DNA of 7,118 nucleotides, taken from the NCBI GenBank assembly GCA_020063525.1, contig JAGUUJ010000002.1, positions 1 to 7,118 on the forward strand, given 5' to 3'. Positions 4,908 through 7,118 of the stretch are shown piece after piece. The position numbers and the translations under genes were made by a program. Under the pieces are notes generated by a model. It did no database searches, had not been told where the DNA came from, and saw only the letters and a program-made list of their open reading frames with translations. How positions within the stretch are numbered: position 1 is the stretch's first letter; each line of letters begins with the position of its first letter. The stretch comes from Candidatus Omnitrophota bacterium. GTDB lineage: Bacteria; Omnitrophota; Gorgyraeia; Gygaellales; Profunditerraquicolaceae.

Positions 4908-6152
4908 GTGAATGAAAAAAGAATAGTTGTGGTAGGCGGTGGTTCTGCCGGAATGATGGCTGCAATCAGGGCCGGTGAATTGCGCGAGGGCGTAACCCTC
5001 ATCGAAAAAAATCCTATCTTAGGCAAAAAACTTCTTTTAAGCGGCAAGGGCCGCTGTAATCTTACCAATGCCTGCGATTTAGACTCCTTTATAAAAAGAT
5101 TCTCCCGTAACGGCCAATTTTTAAGGGATGCCTTTAATAAATTTTTTAATTTAGATTTAATGCGGTTTTTTGAACAAAGAGGTTTAAAATTAAAAACCGA
5201 AAGGCAGTTACGCGTCTTTCCACAGACGAACAGGTCCGATAGTATTGTGGAGGTTTTAAAAAAAGAATTATACAAAAATAAGGTAAAAGTTATCTATCAA
5301 GCCATAATGAAAGATATCTTTATGCAGGATAATAAAATAAAGGGTTTATTGCTTCGAGACGGAAAGATTATCCCCGCGGATAGGCTTATTTTGGCAACAG
5401 GCGGCGTATCTTTTCGTTTTACCGGCTCAACCGGAGAGGGATTAGATATAGCGAAGAAATTAGGACACCGTATAGTGCCGCTACGACCGGGGTTAGTGCC
5501 ACTGGAGACAAGGCAACATTATCCCCGCTTATTGGAAGGACTGACCTTAAAAAATATCCGCTTAAGATTCAGCGATTCAAAAAGACAGATAGACTCTGGG
5601 ATAGGCGAGTTACTATTTACGAGTTTTGGTATCTCCGGGCCTTTGGTTTTATCTTTGAGCGGGCAGATTGTAGATTGGTTACAAGATTGCAATACCATAT
5701 ATGTAGAAATAGATTTAAAGCCGGCTTTAACCAAAGAACAGTTACGCGCCCGGCTCTTAAGAGAATTTAAGCTGAATCCCAAGAAGGCCATTAAAAATAC
5801 GCTTAAGACTTTATTGCCTAAGAGATTAATGGATGTGTTTATTGATATAGCAAAAATTCTACCGGATAAAAAAGTCAGCCAGATTACCCAGAAAGAGCGG
5901 GAGAGCTTAATTTCTTTATTTAAGGCGATGCGTTTAGATATTACCAGGTCAAGGCCCATAGATGAAGCAATGGTTACGCGGGGAGGCATTTCTTTGAAGG
6001 ATATAAATCCGCGCACAATGGAGTCACGCCTGATTAAAGGGCTATATTTTGCCGGTGAGCTCATAGATATAGATGCTGATACCGGAGGGTTTAATTTGCA
6101 AGCCGCCTTCTCAACCGGGTATCTGGCGGGAGAGAGTGCTGCTTTAAATTAG
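4908..6152 (+). CDS. HI0933-family (YhiN/AraM-type) FAD-dependent oxidoreductase, function unknown
   Basis: Flavoprotein of the HI0933/YhiN family, often annotated as an aminoacetone oxidase or NAD(P)/FAD-dependent oxidoreductase. The natural substrate is not established. At 414 residues it is full length. Key features in order: the FAD-binding Rossmann motif VVVGGGSAG (7-15) ending in the acidic E33; the family signature LSGKGRCNLTN (44-54); ATGG (163-166), the second nucleotide-contact site; GELLFTSFGISGP (233-245) in the inserted beta domain; EAMVTRGGISL (353-363); and the C-terminal FAD segment GLYFAGELIDIDADTGGFNLQAAFSTG (378-404). The start is GTG at 4908. The nearby ATG at 4912 is out of frame and stops after four codons, and the Rossmann motif begins about 5 residues in. 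It lies 6 nt after pyrE with no ribosome binding site, which suggests translational coupling. Confidence 0.93.
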   Translation: MNEKRIVVVGGGSAGMMAAIRAGELREGVTLIEKNPILGKKLLLSGKGRCNLTNACDLDSFIKRFSRNGQFLRDAFNKFFNLDLMRFFEQRGLKLKTERQLRVFPQTNRSDSIVEVLKKELYKNKVKVIYQAIMKDIFMQDNKIKGLLLRDGKIIPADRLILATGGVSFRFTGSTGEGLDIAKKLGHRIVPLRPGLVPLETRQHYPRLLEGLTLKNIRLRFSDSKRQIDSGIGELLFTSFGISGPLVLSLSGQIVDWLQDCNTIYVEIDLKPALTKEQLRARLLREFKLNPKKAIKNTLKTLLPKRLMDVFIDIAKILPDKKVSQITQKERESLISLFKAMRLDITRSRPIDEAMVTRGGISLKDINPRTMESRLIKGLYFAGELIDIDADTGGFNLQAAFSTGYLAGESAALN

Positions 6153-6173
6153 TAAATTAGGGACGAAAATTAG

Positions 6174-6959
6174 ATGGGTCTGCCTTTGCTGAAATTCACT
6201 ATCCTTTTATTTTGCCTTTTGCTATTTGGCTGCTCCACCGAATATAACATAGCTACCAAGCAAGAGGAAGTTTTTTATTATAGCACTGACAGAGAAGTAA
6301 AAATCGGGGAGTCCATTGCCCAACAGGTAGAAAAGGAATATAAATTTGCGGAAGACCTCTTAGTGCAGAAACGTGTAGAGGATGTCGGCAAAAAGATTGT
6401 TAGTGTCTGTGATAGAAAAGACATAGATTATCATTTTAAAGTATTAGACGATGAAGAGGTAAATGCCGTCTCTTTACCCGGCGGTTTTGTGTACGTGAAC
6501 AAAGGCCTGGTCGATAAAATAGCTAATGACGATGAATTGGCATGTATTTTAGCCCATGAAGTCAGCCATATTGTTGCCCGGCACAGCATAAAGAAGCTTC
6601 AGGCGATTATGGGTTATTCGATATTAAGGTTATTGACAGCGCCCATACCCGGGACAGGCCAGGTAGGCAATGCTGCGGATGTTGCTTTTGCTGAGATAAT
6701 GACGGGTTATTCCCGGGAAGACGAACTCCTCGCTGACCAGTTAGCCAGCCGTTATGCGAAATTGGCCGGATACGACCCCCACGGTATGATTTCGTTTCTG
6801 AAAAAATTAGAAGAGATAAACCGTAGAAAACCCCTTCGGCCAAAGTCTTATTTTAAAACCCACCCTTATGTGCCTGATAGGATTCGTACAGTAAAACAGG
6901 AATTAGGCGAGAAGATAGATTTTACAGATTATATAAATATTGAGCAAGCCCCGCATTAA
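6174..6959 (+). CDS. M48-family zinc metalloprotease, predicted lipoprotein (LoiP-like)
   Basis: Zinc-dependent endopeptidase of the M48 family, exported and lipid-anchored, probably facing the periplasm and acting in envelope protein quality control. The 261-residue protein starts with a hydrophobic signal (KFTILLFCLLLFGC) whose lipobox LFGC puts the lipidated cysteine at residue 20. The catalytic HEVSH is at 128-132 (HExxH), and the third zinc ligand is predicted at E184 in SREDELLADQLAS. 'VNAVSLPGGFVYVNKGLVDK' (96-115) is the typical strand before the active site, and 'THPYVPDRI' (229-237) is the C-terminal family segment. Length and simple domain layout resemble E. coli LoiP (YggG). There is no TPR region as in BepA. 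It lies 21 nt after the flavoprotein gene, with only a weak AGGGA ribosome binding site, and ends the operon. Chaperone-like roles known for BepA cannot be assumed here. Confidence 0.93.
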   Translation: MGLPLLKFTILLFCLLLFGCSTEYNIATKQEEVFYYSTDREVKIGESIAQQVEKEYKFAEDLLVQKRVEDVGKKIVSVCDRKDIDYHFKVLDDEEVNAVSLPGGFVYVNKGLVDKIANDDELACILAHEVSHIVARHSIKKLQAIMGYSILRLLTAPIPGTGQVGNAADVAFAEIMTGYSREDELLADQLASRYAKLAGYDPHGMISFLKKLEEINRRKPLRPKSYFKTHPYVPDRIRTVKQELGEKIDFTDYINIEQAPH

Positions 6960-7050
6960 GGGACGTTCCCCCAGGTGCCATCCTCGGCATCTAAAACCCA
7001 TTGAATTATTTCAAGTTATAAGATCACCTAGGTTAACCCTACATTATGGT
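6960..7050. other. Non-coding tail after the protease gene
   Basis: No gene is called here. The near-palindrome GGGACGTTCCC (6960-6970) begins one base after the protease stop codon's second base, and a small 6-bp hairpin follows (GGTGCC 6974-6979 with GGCATC 6986-6991, one G-T pair). Neither is followed by a T-tract. On the minus strand, 6981-7010 reads NNSMGFRCRG, which resembles the C-terminus of formylglycine-generating-enzyme (FGE-sulfatase) domains, but a TGA at 7011-7013 closes the frame directly upstream, so at best this is a decayed remnant. Confidence 0.3.
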
Positions 7051-7086
7051 GCCCTTCGTATGAGGGAAACCCGAAAGGCTGTTTTT
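7051..7086 (+). terminator. Candidate rho-independent terminator of the pyrE operon
   Basis: GCCCTTCG (7051-7058) pairs with CGAAAGGC (7072-7079) to make an 8-bp stem with one C-A mismatch and a 13-nt loop, followed by TG and five Ts (7082-7086). It lies about 92 nt after the protease stop codon in the right orientation for the pyrE operon. The mismatch and the interrupted T-tract keep it a moderate candidate. Confidence 0.4.
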
Positions 7087-7118
7087 CAAATATCCTACTC
7101 GATTAAAGATTACTACAA

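Noticed and set aside
6960..6991. GGGACGTTCCC and the adjacent 6-bp hairpin as a terminator for the protease gene
   Set aside because: The stems are short and no T-tract follows either one. The structure at 7051-7086 is a better candidate.

Overview
The window looks like part of the chromosome of a diderm bacterium with low to moderate GC. It encodes both permease subunits of the LPS exporter (LptF and LptG), which implies an LPS-type outer membrane, and an M48 protease with a lipoprotein signal. A short reading frame at the left edge carries an 'NGNVGIGTTDP' motif, which I associate with large repetitive surface or tail-fibre proteins. An uncultured lineage such as Omnitrophota would fit, but this is inference and I cannot prove it from 7 kb.

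Layout. (1) Positions 1-965 are accessory. They hold a 58-codon frame that stops just after a signal anchor and one surface-protein motif, then a minus-strand hicB-hicA toxin-antitoxin pair with its own promoter. The pair lies between two near-identical direct repeats 649 bp apart. (2) Positions 966-1252 hold two very small minus-strand membrane-protein genes behind their own promoter. (3) Positions 1356-4277 form a minus-strand operon in the order comF, lptF, lptG, with a 7-nt gap and then a 13-nt overlap. (4) Positions 4278-4349 are a compact divergent promoter region. (5) Positions 4350-6959 form a plus-strand operon: pyrE, an HI0933-family flavoprotein, and an M48 lipoprotein protease. (6) Positions 6960-7118 are non-coding, with a candidate terminator and a faint reverse-strand trace of a coding remnant.

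How the genes work together. LptF and LptG form the membrane part of the LPS transporter, and the M48 lipoprotein probably works in envelope quality control. PyrE makes OMP from orotate and PRPP, and ComF is another protein of the PRPP-transferase fold, so the divergent promoters control two genes of that fold. HicA and HicB form a self-contained toxin-antitoxin module unrelated to the housekeeping genes.

Two things stand out. First, the hicBA pair is bracketed by direct repeats like an excisable or inserted cassette. Second, three transcription units (comF, pyrE and the 62-codon gene) have near-consensus promoters so close to the start codon that their mRNAs should be leaderless or nearly so, and these genes lack Shine-Dalgarno sequences. 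The hicB, 31-codon and 58-codon genes have strong ones. I found no CRISPR array, tRNA, rRNA, transposase or clearly new multigene system.
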